Below are positions 28,345-38,273 of a stretch of DNA of 64,000 nucleotides, piece by piece. This DNA comes from Craspedostauros australis. Lineage: Eukaryota; Bacillariophyta; Bacillariophyceae; Mastogloiales; Achnanthaceae. The position numbers and the translations under genes are program-made. The notes beneath the pieces were generated by a model. That model did no database searches and was not told where the DNA came from. It worked only from the letters and a program-made list of their open reading frames with translations. Where the stretch lies: positions 744,001 to 808,000 of the forward strand of contig JAMXDE010000019.1 in NCBI GenBank assembly GCA_026770025.1, written 5' to 3'. Within the stretch, counting starts at the first letter, position 1. Each line of letters opens with the position of its first letter.

Positions 28345-31221
28345 TTAGAGTTCTTGACAGGCAGATGGGTATGGTCCAGGGCAATCCGAGTCTGCGTGGT
28401 CGATTACGTACGTTGCTGTGTCTGACGTACACAATTTTGCTTTGGCGCAACTTTTGCAGGCGGCGTCTGTCGTGCAGACTCCTGCTCTGATGATGATGTC
28501 ATTGGTTGCACTGTCACTGTGGCCAAGACTATTGCACGCGTTCTGGCCCCAGCACGCACCGGCTTCGATGATTACATCTCCTGCAGATTTGGTCGATTTC
28601 TCGCCATGCAAGGAAATGCAAGGGAGATCCCCTTGGCACGCATTCTTTCCGATGAAGACACTTGCCACGATCGGATCCGTGGTTGTAGACCCTTGGTTGC
28701 TGCGATAGGCAATGTAACTGCATGCATTCATTGTATTGCATGCTCCTTCTTCCACTCGTACATTGCCAAAGATATTTGTTCCAATAAAGTTGCAGCTCAC
28801 GCTTGCAACACAAGCTCTTGGTCCGATCACCCTGAATCCGACTTCGGCGCCAGCAGCTGGCTGATCTCCGGAGAAAGCGCCCACCCCAATGCAAGAAGCG
28901 GCTCCCTTGCAACTATCAAGTATGATTGCGTTGGGACGCATGGATTTGCATGCGCGAAGTGCGGCACAAGACCCTGAGCTCACGGTTATGACACCACCAT
29001 CACCAGGGTCAACGGTGCAAGCATCCTCACCCGTGCAGCAGTCGGTCCCGCACGCATCCGTCACCACAGGCGCGCTACCAGTGAAGAGCTTCTTGTCCTC
29101 GTCCACAATCGCCAACAATGCGTTGGTCACACTTTCGTCGTTTTTTATCTTGTCAAAGCGTTCCTGTGCCACCTCCAACGCCACGGGCTGTGGAGGGTCT
29201 GCATCATTGCATGCAAAGATGCTCTTGATCATGTTGTGCTTACCCTCATCCAGAGCATCAACCATGGAGACGAAGTGTGCGCACGTGCCTGTTGCACCAT
29301 CGCACCATACGTCACCAGGGATGGAATTGAACGTTGATGTGTCATCACCCGGTGTCTCAAGACATCCAACAGTGAAGGATGCCGGGGTGAGAGTTGGGCT
29401 GCTTGTTCTTGTAGGCTCTTGCGAAGGCTGTGAGCTTGGGGCAACTGACGGCATGCCAGATACTGACGGCATGCCAGATGGTTGGGTGGATGGGAGTGTG
29501 GAAGGCTGTGCGGACGGCTCTTGCGAAGGCTGTGAGCTTGATGATGGCATGTCAGATGGTTGGGTGGATGGGAGCGCGGACGGCTGTTGGGAGGGCTGTG
29601 CGGATGGCATCTCGGATGGGACTCGTGATGGAGTGCCTGACGGTAGATATGACGGCGTCTGGGATGGCGAATTGGTTGGGGCGCTAGTTGGACTAGACGT
29701 GACAGGTGTTGGGAAAGGAGTTGGAGAGAAAGTCGGACAGTCTGTGGGCAAGGTGTCCTTGCCAATACAGTACTCCTCCACTTTATCACCAGTGGGATTC
29801 ATGTTACTGTCACTGCCTCCCTTTGGACAGGCCCCATCGATATCGCTGATGATGTAAACCTCGTCGGAGTTGCACTCCGTCTTCGTCATGCATCCTCTGC
29901 ATCCTTCGACACTGCCACATCCACCAGGAGGGATGACAAGGTCGGTTCTCATCCTGTCACTGAAGCCCATCTTCTCGCATGAGCCATCGGCGGCACAGCC
30001 ACCAGCACCAATGGTCAAGCTGCCTGCATACTTGCCAGCAGTACCATGGTTGACAGTGGAATGGGCATCCTTGCAGGCATTGCTGCCAACGCACGCATTT
30101 GGGCCAATGTAGATGTGGCTGCGGAAGCGAAAGGATGGTGCTGATTGCTCCACACGGCGGCCAGCTGAGCTGCATGCCTCTGACCCAATGCATGCACCAG
30201 TCTGGATGGTGACATCACCATGAGAGCGGCGTCCCACTCCCTCACAAGATTGAGAGGTGGTGCATGCCATCTCACCAACGAAGGTGACTCCTGTGATGAA
30301 GGGATTGATCTCATTCTCATTCATCAACTCGCATGCGCTATCTCCAGTGCAGGAGGAATCGAGGATGAGGGGATTGGGGCCCATATCCTTGCATGCGCTG
30401 TCACCAGTACATGCCGTGATCGCAACGGTCATGAATGGAGGAGAGTTGGAGGCGGAACCGGTGACTGAAGTGCATCCCGAGGATCCTTGACAGCATGGGG
30501 TGGCGACACGAGGCGATTGCATCGCAGCGATGGCCGCGCATGCTGCCTTCACTGCGTCTGGTCGTTCGGTGACAAGGATCGCGTTGGTGGCAGCGATCAG
30601 GGACAATTGGCCGGAGAGCACGTCGTTTGACGAGTACTTTTGGAAGAGCTTGCGTGCGGCTCCTTCACTGAGGTCTCCTGCACATCCAAAGAAGTTCTGC
30701 AGTTGCTTGGATTCCTTCACGGCGGTCACGGCCTCGCGGCAGGATGGCTTGGCAGAGTTGCAGATGATGGTCTTGGCGCTTCTCTCTTCTGTTGTGAGGG
30801 TGGTGGCACCATCGGGCTTGCAAATGACCTCGATGGTGGAATCGAAGACCACTGGGGCAGCTGATGGTTTGGATGTTGGCAGGCGAGTGGGCTGGGAGGT
30901 CGGCGAGGCAGTTGGCTGGGTGACAGGTGTCATCGAGGGCGATTCGGAACGCAAGTCGGTCGGCGGTCCAGTAGGCAATGCGGTTGGCGCGGTCGTTTCT
31001 GGATCAGCCGGATTGTCGGTAGGTACCTCGGTGTTTCTCTTCCTGCCTTTGATGGCCTTCTTGTCACCATCGGCGTCCTTGAGGATGCGGGTCTTCATCA
31101 TCATCATGTGGAGTTCCTCGATTGGATCCATGGGAGTCCTGTTGCCGCGGAGCACGGCGTGCACCGTTGCCATATCGGCAAGAGCGAGAAAGGCGACGAA
31201 GGCTGCCTTGGTGTGAAGCAT
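28345..31221 (-). CDS. gene C: secreted Cys-rich two-half protein with long PS linker
   Basis: 958 residues and intact. The start is set at ATG 31221 because it opens the same signal peptide as gene B (KAAFVAFLALADMATVHAVL); the frame is open further upstream but that part corresponds to gene B's non-coding leader. Half 1 and half 2 match gene B almost rung for rung (CREAVTAVKESKQLQNFFGC; TACTGDSACKDMG; DACTVDPGDGG). The main difference is the central linker (about 29397-29700 on the plus strand), expanded to more than 100 residues of PSxxPS type (PSTQPSGMPSV). An extra Pro/Thr segment also precedes half 1 (MTPVTQPTASPTSQPTRL). Predicted to be secreted; such linkers are often heavily O-glycosylated (general knowledge). 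Role unknown. Confidence 0.85.
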   Translation of the reverse strand: MLHTKAAFVAFLALADMATVHAVLRGNRTPMDPIEELHMMMMKTRILKDADGDKKAIKGRKRNTEVPTDNPADPETTAPTALPTGPPTDLRSESPSMTPVTQPTASPTSQPTRLPTSKPSAAPVVFDSTIEVICKPDGATTLTTEERSAKTIICNSAKPSCREAVTAVKESKQLQNFFGCAGDLSEGAARKLFQKYSSNDVLSGQLSLIAATNAILVTERPDAVKAACAAIAAMQSPRVATPCCQGSSGCTSVTGSASNSPPFMTVAITACTGDSACKDMGPNPLILDSSCTGDSACELMNENEINPFITGVTFVGEMACTTSQSCEGVGRRSHGDVTIQTGACIGSEACSSAGRRVEQSAPSFRFRSHIYIGPNACVGSNACKDAHSTVNHGTAGKYAGSLTIGAGGCAADGSCEKMGFSDRMRTDLVIPPGGCGSVEGCRGCMTKTECNSDEVYIISDIDGACPKGGSDSNMNPTGDKVEEYCIGKDTLPTDCPTFSPTPFPTPVTSSPTSAPTNSPSQTPSYLPSGTPSRVPSEMPSAQPSQQPSALPSTQPSDMPSSSSQPSQEPSAQPSTLPSTQPSGMPSVSGMPSVAPSSQPSQEPTRTSSPTLTPASFTVGCLETPGDDTSTFNSIPGDVWCDGATGTCAHFVSMVDALDEGKHNMIKSIFACNDADPPQPVALEVAQERFDKIKNDESVTNALLAIVDEDKKLFTGSAPVVTDACGTDCCTGEDACTVDPGDGGVITVSSGSCAALRACKSMRPNAIILDSCKGAASCIGVGAFSGDQPAAGAEVGFRVIGPRACVASVSCNFIGTNIFGNVRVEEGACNTMNACSYIAYRSNQGSTTTDPIVASVFIGKNACQGDLPCISLHGEKSTKSAGDVIIEAGACWGQNACNSLGHSDSATNDIIIRAGVCTTDAACKSCAKAKLCTSDTATYVIDHADSDCPGPYPSACQEL

Positions 31222-31450
31222 GGTTGTCGGTACTTGGTGGTTAGTGATTGATCGTTCGGGGTTGATAGTTGTTTGTTTGGTGTGATTGGTTGACGACTTG
31301 GATGGATTTATGAGATGAAGAGTTTGATTTGTTGGTTGTTCGGACCATTTTGCTTGCATGTTCGATGTTGTGCGTGAGGCAACATGGTACGAGAATGGCA
31401 TGACGCCAAGGAGGCCAAAGCTCCGCCACAACCGGAACCTTCACGACCTG
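31222..31450 (-). promoter_or_regulatory. shared 5' leader/promoter region of gene C
   Basis: Matches 21736-21985 upstream of gene B. Similarity fades near 31450, where unit-2-specific DNA begins. Confidence 0.5.
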
Positions 31451-31452
31451 GC

Positions 31453-31770
31453 GGATCGATGCCGATGCCCAGCATTTATGGTGCAGGATGACCCTCCCTG
31501 ATGGACATCATCCATTGGGCCTGGACACGTCCGAGCAAAGCGCATGCGAGTATGGCGGGACGAGCAGACAAGGAACCTTCACAACCTGGAACCTTCACAA
31601 CTGGCGACATCACCATTGGACAGAAAGACTCCGTGGATCGATGCCCATGCCCATCATTTATAGTGCAGGATGACCCTCCCTGATGTACATCATCCATCGG
31701 GCCTGAACTATAATACGTACGAGCAGAGTGTACGCGAGTATGATACGACTAGGACAAGCAGACATGGAAC
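31453..31770. repeat. local tandem duplication, period 182 bp
   Basis: The block beginning ggatcgatgcc at 31453 recurs at 31635, with the shared word gcaggatgaccctccctgat in both and a recognisable match to about 31770. The second copy has diverged. Non-coding. Confidence 0.75.
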
Positions 31771-33689
31771 ACGCCGCTCTTGCTCATCTCCACATGTCAT
31801 CATCGTCGTTCTTCTTGATCCGCAATTCTCGTCTGTGCTTGGGCAGGAGGTTGTTGCGGTCTGATTTTTCACAAAGGTAAACTCTCTGTGTTTCGGCACG
31901 CAACACGCAACCACCACAACTCATTCGGCAAAAGAACGCTCTTGGAGCAGAGCAGCGGAAAATACTTCAAGATCTTGATCATTTCAACGCAAGAACGCAA
32001 GCGATAAATCGGTATCTGGGTTTGCACCTTCCCCAGCAAAAAAAAGGAGAGAAAAAGACTCGCCAACTGATGGGGTGGAAGGGTCTTCCGTGATCGTCAC
32101 CTTCGTGACACGAACACAATCAGGTTGTCGAAGCTCGTAGGGAACGAGAGCTGAATGTGCTTTGCGGAACGAAACACCTTCTTCGAATTTTGGTCGGGCG
32201 CACACGGCGGGAGGACGGTTTATAGTGGTCTCGAAATATGTATCTTGGAGTAGAGTATCGCTTCTTGCGACTTACAATGATGGGTGAATTAGGCCTGTGC
32301 CCCTGTGAGCGCAGCTTTGGCATGAACACTCCAACGCTTATACAGTTTACTGTGCAGCTGCACCACTCAACAATTGCGAACGTGCTGCACTGGCTCAGGA
32401 GACGCAAGTGGGGGTTTCTGCTCTTGAAAGTAGGAACCGTTTCGCGTTGGTGCCGGACTTTGTGGCTCTCCACTTCACCCTCACAAGGCATTCGCGTGAC
32501 GAATACAACACAACTCTGCACAAGTTTCGTGACCTGTTGTGGACAAATGTTCGTCCGCACAGCGAAGACTCTCTGTTGGGCGAAGACAGAGAGGCATTCG
32601 ATGACCCTTGAGATCTTCTGTGACTGTCGGTGACCGCTTTGACGACTACCTTCTCCAACCACGTTCACCGACATCGACAAGACCAATGTGTTTGTGAAGA
32701 GAGTGAAGACACCATCAGCAAATCCTCCTTCTCTTCGTGCGATCTTTGAATTGGTGTCATGCATCATGTGCGGACACAGCCAACATCGACATCAACATCG
32801 ACATGATGACAACAGAACGCCACTTGCGTCGCGAAGAGATCCTTCCGCAGCAATACGAGCATCGTGTGGATCAAGGTTGAAATGGCCCCGAACGAGCAAT
32901 CTGGGAATGAAGGATGGAGGATAGAGGATAGAGAGTGTACCTGAATGCATCTGTGGTGCCACCACGCCGCGGAAGAACGTTCAGAGGCCATGAACAAAGC
33001 ATGGACAAAGCATGATGGAAGCAAGAGACGACCTTGCATGAAAGTCGCCGACACCGACCACGCCATGGCTCCTTTCTTGTGTAGCTCCATTCCATGTCAC
33101 CTCCAGGAAGGAGCAGATTGTACACCAGGTACAGCCAAGATCTCAACAACACCAGTGGAAGCACCAGCGCGGAATGAAACGCATGTACGACCTAGGCGTA
33201 GCACCTCCAGCTGCAGCGTCTGTTCCGCGTCCATCTCTGCAAATTCTCTATTGGAGCGTCATCATCGATTTGGGCATCATCAACAGCTCGAAGAACCTCC
33301 TTGATAGTTGGAATGCTGTCGCTCAATTGTGGCATCGGTGTCGTCTCCAACGACTCATCCGCTCAGGTATCCACTGGCCACTGGATCGGTCTGATCTTGA
33401 TCGTTCCCAGCACCACCCGTGCGCATCTCAACAGCAACATGATCGTGATCGTGATCGTGATTGTTGTCCAAGTGTGCCCAATGACAGGAGCCATCAGCTA
33501 CCGTGGATACTGAGAAGCCACAATTAAACTCAAGGGATCCTGGAGCGGCTCGGGGATGCGGATGATGTTCCCCACGATTGGGAATGTCGCACATTAGTAG
33601 GTATAGTACAGCATGCCAGGATTCAAATCAATCGTTCCACATGACAACCTACTGAGCGGATTCTTTACGGTGTGATCATACAAGCTACA
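31771..33689. other. unit-2-specific intergenic DNA
   Basis: About 1.9 kb with no counterpart in unit 1. A minus-strand frame at 32120-32767 (215 codons) has no motif and biased, unconvincing composition, so it is not called. This block was either inserted into unit 2 or lost from unit 1. Confidence 0.45.
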
Positions 33690-34949
33690 TGAGCCACAAC
33701 GTGCGACTGTCAGAATGCAAGCGCGGCCCGAAGTTGGAAAATGATGATGCGCGCACAGACGCGGGACGGCGCATCATCCTCACCCTCCACCAGCCCTCCA
33801 GCTTAAGCTTCGTCTGACAGCTTATCGACAACGCTGTGCTGTTCAGCAAGGGGCTGTTAATGTACACGGGCAGCCAGCGGTGCATGGAGAATTTCTGGCG
33901 GTCAAAACCCACCACGCATCAGATAGATGGAATCATGCCGATCATTACATCACCATGGTCAACAATCAATCCCGCATCCACAAGAAGACGGTCCACGAAT
34001 GGGCCAAGCTCTTCAGTGACTAAGCGCAGAATGATCCAGCGGAGAATGGTGAGGCATTCGTTGATGGTGATAGCTGCTTCAGTATGAAGCACTGAAGCAC
34101 GTAAGCAGTCGTACAGCGCACCTACAGCCAACAATAGCTCATGCATGAGGAACAGCAGGACTTGCTCCGTTTGCGCAGATTAGCGGCAATCATGGAATTG
34201 ACGTCCTGGTACTTCATCAACCTCTGGCTCAACCCAGGCATCCTCTTCGCACGCGTTGTCATGCAATGCACTCAATGCTGGTATTGCTGGTCAGTGCGCT
34301 GTTCTGGGAGCTCGGTGAACGCGATGACCATGAGAGTATCCTTTTGCGTGCGGCGGTGCTATTCTACTGTGTGGATTTCTTCATCTTCATGAGGGTCGCC
34401 GTGCTGCCCTTCATGGTCATCGTGCACAGCATCTTCGACAAGGAGCTGCTCAATGACGACTGCCAACCCATCGTCTACCAAATGATGCAAGGTCTTGCTC
34501 CAATCTCAGGCACCGGGTTGCTGGCATTCCTCGCCTCGTCCATCATCATCAAGGCGATGCTCAAGTTCAACTATCCCTTTTGGTGCCTCCTCAACATGGC
34601 GCTCGTGGCGAGGTGGTTCGTTTCTCCATGCTGTTCCAAGGCTTCATGATCATGCCATCCGACTTCCCAGACCGCCTGCAATGGACACACTACGTCGTCT
34701 TCCACATGCACATCTACATCTGTGGCGTTCCTTCACGAAGATCGAGTTTGATGGCCGTGCCTTCGACAACAAGCTGTTTCCTACAAGTGAGTCGCTGCTG
34801 CGTTTGTACGAAATGGAAGATGTGAATCACGGCAACGACATTGTGATGCTGGCTGGATACGCAATGCTCCCGCATCTGTGTTCCTTGTTGTGTTGCACAT
34901 CCAGCATACCTCCTTCTATGGACAACTGGAAGCATCCAATTGGGAATAG
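33690..34949 (+). pseudogene. ABCG-type transporter fragment, broken (copy 2)
   Basis: Keeps a little more than copy 1. Around 33750-33905 the end of the ATPase domain is readable as GRRIILTLHQPSS and VLFSKGLLMYTGSQRC, matching the ABCG pattern IHQPSS...LLSKGxxxYxG. The membrane half follows (VSALFWELGERDDHESILLR; IFDKELLNDDCQPIVYQMMQ; FQGFMIMPSDFPDRLQWTHY), spread over more than one frame with internal stops. Not expected to make a transporter. The extra 5' piece shows that unit 1 lost sequence on this side. Confidence 0.78.
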
Positions 34950-35221
34950 AGCGGTGGTGTGGTGGACTGCGGAAGATACGACTACATATGAGGATGCCTC
35001 GAACATGCGAAATTGGACTATGCGACACACAGTGTCTGTAGACATACCTCCAACGCGATATTATCTGCCCGTAGAGCATGCAATGCGTTACATAACGCAC
35101 GTCCCAAGATATACAATAACTTCACAGTGCATTCCACATTTTTCATTGGATGCACCAACATCTGCCCCGGCTTCGAAGAGTTGATCTGAAGCAGTGCTAA
35201 TAGGGACACATGTCCACCTTC

Positions 35222-37503
35222 TTATTGTATGCTCCGGTGTGGTGTCTGGAACGACTGCAAGTTGTCCGTAAACTTCTCAATGATTTGCAGATGCTGACTA
35301 AGCCCGTTACCAAGATTTGCGTTGCTGGACGACAATGAATCACCGATTCTCAGCACCGGCGCGTTGCGTATCCTGGCATCGGTCGTTGCGGTCAACGGAA
35401 CGACGACATCGTTGTAGATGTACGGTGCGTACGAGAACGTGCTTGCAATGGGATAGGAGAAACCGGAATGGGCGCGGAAGTACTGCAGTGCTTGGATCAG
35501 ATTGTTCTCCTCGAACACCGTCTTGTGCTGAAAGGCCGCGATGGGCAATTTCTGGATGGGCCTGCCGGTTGCCATGCCGAGCTGAAAGAATTGATCGAAG
35601 ACGTCAAACTGATCTGGTATCAATGACACCACGGCGCACATGGCACATGGTGGAGAAGTAGGGCCATTCCACCTTCATGCGGTTGTAAATGTCGCGCCGG
35701 TAGTGCTTGGAGGCCTCCCATCCCCAGGCCAGTTTGCAGTATGTGTCACAATCGAAGCCGTCGGCCTCGCCGCATGCTTCTTCGGTGCAGAGCGGGTGGC
35801 TCGATTGCATGACGCTCTTCATGTAAGTCTTCCAGGTGCTGTAGATCCCTGTCGCCTGCTTGGCGAATCGGACGTCGTTGAGCTTCAGCATGCACAATTT
35901 GAATGCATCGCCGTCTGGTGTGATCGGATACAGCACAGTGTTCTGCGTTGTTGTTTCTGTTACAATCCGCGGCAAGAAGTTGAGGTCCTTCAGCACCGGG
36001 TAGTCCGTATTATCTATGTACTGCCACTTGTATGGTGTCGTGGCGGTGTTGAACGTGAAGTCTGGCGACCATTCAGTGACGTCGATGGACCGTTGCGAAT
36101 CCGTGGTGTACAGGATGCGCCCCAGAAAGGAACGGTTGTCGGTGTCCACCTTCGTGCCAGTCCGCTGAAACGTGTCCATGCGATGACCGGAGGCATCAAA
36201 GACGATGAGGTTCGGCACATCCTGAAGCAGATGCCAGCGTGTTCGAATATCGTCAAAGAGGAACTTGACGCTGAGATCGCGGTTGGAGAGCAGCAGGAGC
36301 GTTTCGATGACCATGGGTGGCAAGTTGACAAGGCGTTCCTTCTTGGCGGCATCCTTGCTAGCAGCATTGTTGGTGCTCTGATTCTCAGCATGAACGGTCG
36401 TATTCGTGGTCGCTTTCCGCATCACGACCTCGTCGAGGTAGTTGACGACGCGCGGATCTCCCTGCGTACAAGTGCTGAAGCCGATCTCGGTGATCCAATC
36501 TCTGGAATAGGATTCATTGCGACCCAGACGCTCCACCCGTTTTTCGAACATGAGGATGCGGATCGATTGATTCTCCTTGACGTGGTTGAGGACGTTGGCC
36601 AGATGCAGCCCCACCGGTCCCGCACCAATGATCATGATGTTGAGCGTATCCAGTGTGAAGTGATGCTGGATGACTTGCTGCGCCAAATACTTGGGCGTCG
36701 GCAGTGCCCGCTGCGTTGCTTCGTTCGCATCAGGCGAGCCGTCGCAAACATACTGCGAATCCAACCGCACCGTGCACCGAGGTGCTCTGACCAGCTGCTG
36801 TATCGTGCCCCAGCACACAGTCGAGAACATCTCACCTTCCACCACATTGATGGATCGCGAACATCGTTGCATGATGGTCTCGAAGTAAGTACTCGTCGAT
36901 GCAGCTGTCCCAATCCCAGATGAGTGGATTCAGTCCCGATGGTGTATCTTCGACAACTTGACTGCTGCTTTCACTGGTACTTTCACTGGTACTTTCACTG
37001 GTTGCTGCTGCTACTGCAGTCTGATTCGGAAGCGTTTCGAGGTATCGGAATCTATCGAGGAGTCGGTCGCGTTGCTGATCTCGCTGCGTCTGCGCCCGCG
37101 TTCGGACATCCTGCTCGTTCGCGATGATCATGTTCCATGACTGAGCGTGCAGATGGATCAATGGACGTGACGCCCGTCAGCACTGTTCGATGAAGTCGTG
37201 GCTTATTGCGTCCCAACCGATTGCGCTGCGCCCCTCCGTTTCGGAGCTGTCGGATGATGATGAATCAAATGACATCGATGTCAGCATGCGCAGGAATGTG
37301 GATTCCGGTGCGACGCGCAGGTAGGCGGCCTCCAGGACCATGACGATTATCAGCGTGTGCGTCCACCGCCGTCGCTGCCATTGGTGCATCATTTGCTTCC
37401 TCAGATTGGGGGCCATGGTGCGATATCGGCTCGACGCTGCACCTGTTCTTCTCGTTGTTGATGACGGCGATGATGGTGTTGTTGATGATGATGGGAATGT
37501 CAT
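35222..37503 (-). pseudogene. FAD-dependent oxidoreductase-like gene, broken (copy 2)
   Basis: More complete sister of 24231-25965. The frame from 36872 carries the GAGPVGL flavin/NAD-binding motif and reads 422 residues, past the position where copy 1 has a stop, to the same 7-bp tandem duplication (about 35636-35650) that shifts the frame. The C-terminal part then reads on to 35222. Upstream, 36832-37503 encodes a basic N-terminus, one hydrophobic helix (THTLIIVMVLEAAYLRVA) and an acidic Ser-rich linker with a (TSES)n run; it contains an in-frame TGA at 37177-37179 and is in a different frame from the FAD part. It may be the original membrane-anchored N-terminus or a separate gene. Confidence 0.72.
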
Positions 37504-38273
37504 GATGACGATTGGAATAGTTCTGTTAATAGTCCAATTGCAGTTGCGGATGCTTCTGTGGATGCTTCACTCTCGTGCGATGCATGGTCTGCTCGCACGT
37601 TGCCAATGCCAAGCAGGGGTGGATGTTCGGAATGATGATGATCACTCTGTGTGCCTTTGATTCTTCGTTGGTGGGCGTTGGCAGCTTTTTCTGTGCTTCT
37701 TCCCCTTCACGAATCGTATTAATCGAAAGTACTGGTGGGACATCGTCTCCAAACAACTCGCGTTTTCTTGCGACCATTTCCGACCATGGCTTCGCTGATT
37801 TCGTGGCGCAACCATGATGCACCAGAAACCAACCACAAAGCGAATACCGGAAGCATTGCAACCGATGCAGACACAAATCAATCAAATCAATCTCGCCAAC
37901 TCCAGTCTAGACATCGCATAGAGTGGAGAGTAGGTAAGTGATCTTGAGTAACAAACGCAGAGCGGGAAGGGGGATTTGAGAGCTGTTGCGTTGGTGATAG
38001 CGACCTTCTCATGCTTTCGTCCTATTTGGATAATTTGCTTGTCGAACGAAGGTGTGGGTTGACGCATTCCATTCTTCTCAACGCTCACACATCCTCAGTC
38101 GCAACCGTTCATGACCCACCACCGCCGTCCATGCACATGTACATGTACATCCGTGGTTTCCATGCTTGTATTCCTTGGTGAAGCGTGAGGAGATACTGTA
38201 TGGCGTATTCGTTTGTCCACATCACGGAGAAGCACCAAGGACCAGGAAACTTTTCACATTCATCTATGCCACC
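37504..38273. other. intergenic with a possible LTR scrap
   Basis: Contains the right edge of duplication unit 2 (to about 37725). Bases 37695-37742 resemble part of the copia LTRs at 10430 and 43865 (cttcttccccttcacgaatc; actgg). The remainder is the 5' flank of the ankyrin gene. Confidence 0.4.

Larger units (their letters stand above)
28180..37725. repeat. segmental duplication, unit 2
   Basis: Second copy of the block at 19045-26255: gene C (minus), ABCG fragment (plus), FAD-like gene (minus), plus the same short 3' and 5' flanks. Some stretches, such as about 36410-36915 against 25417-25930, look identical base for base, while neighbouring stretches differ at many positions. Confidence 0.88.

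Noticed and set aside
32120-32767. 215-codon minus-strand frame in unit-2-specific DNA
   Set aside because: No motif, no paralogue, composition not gene-like.
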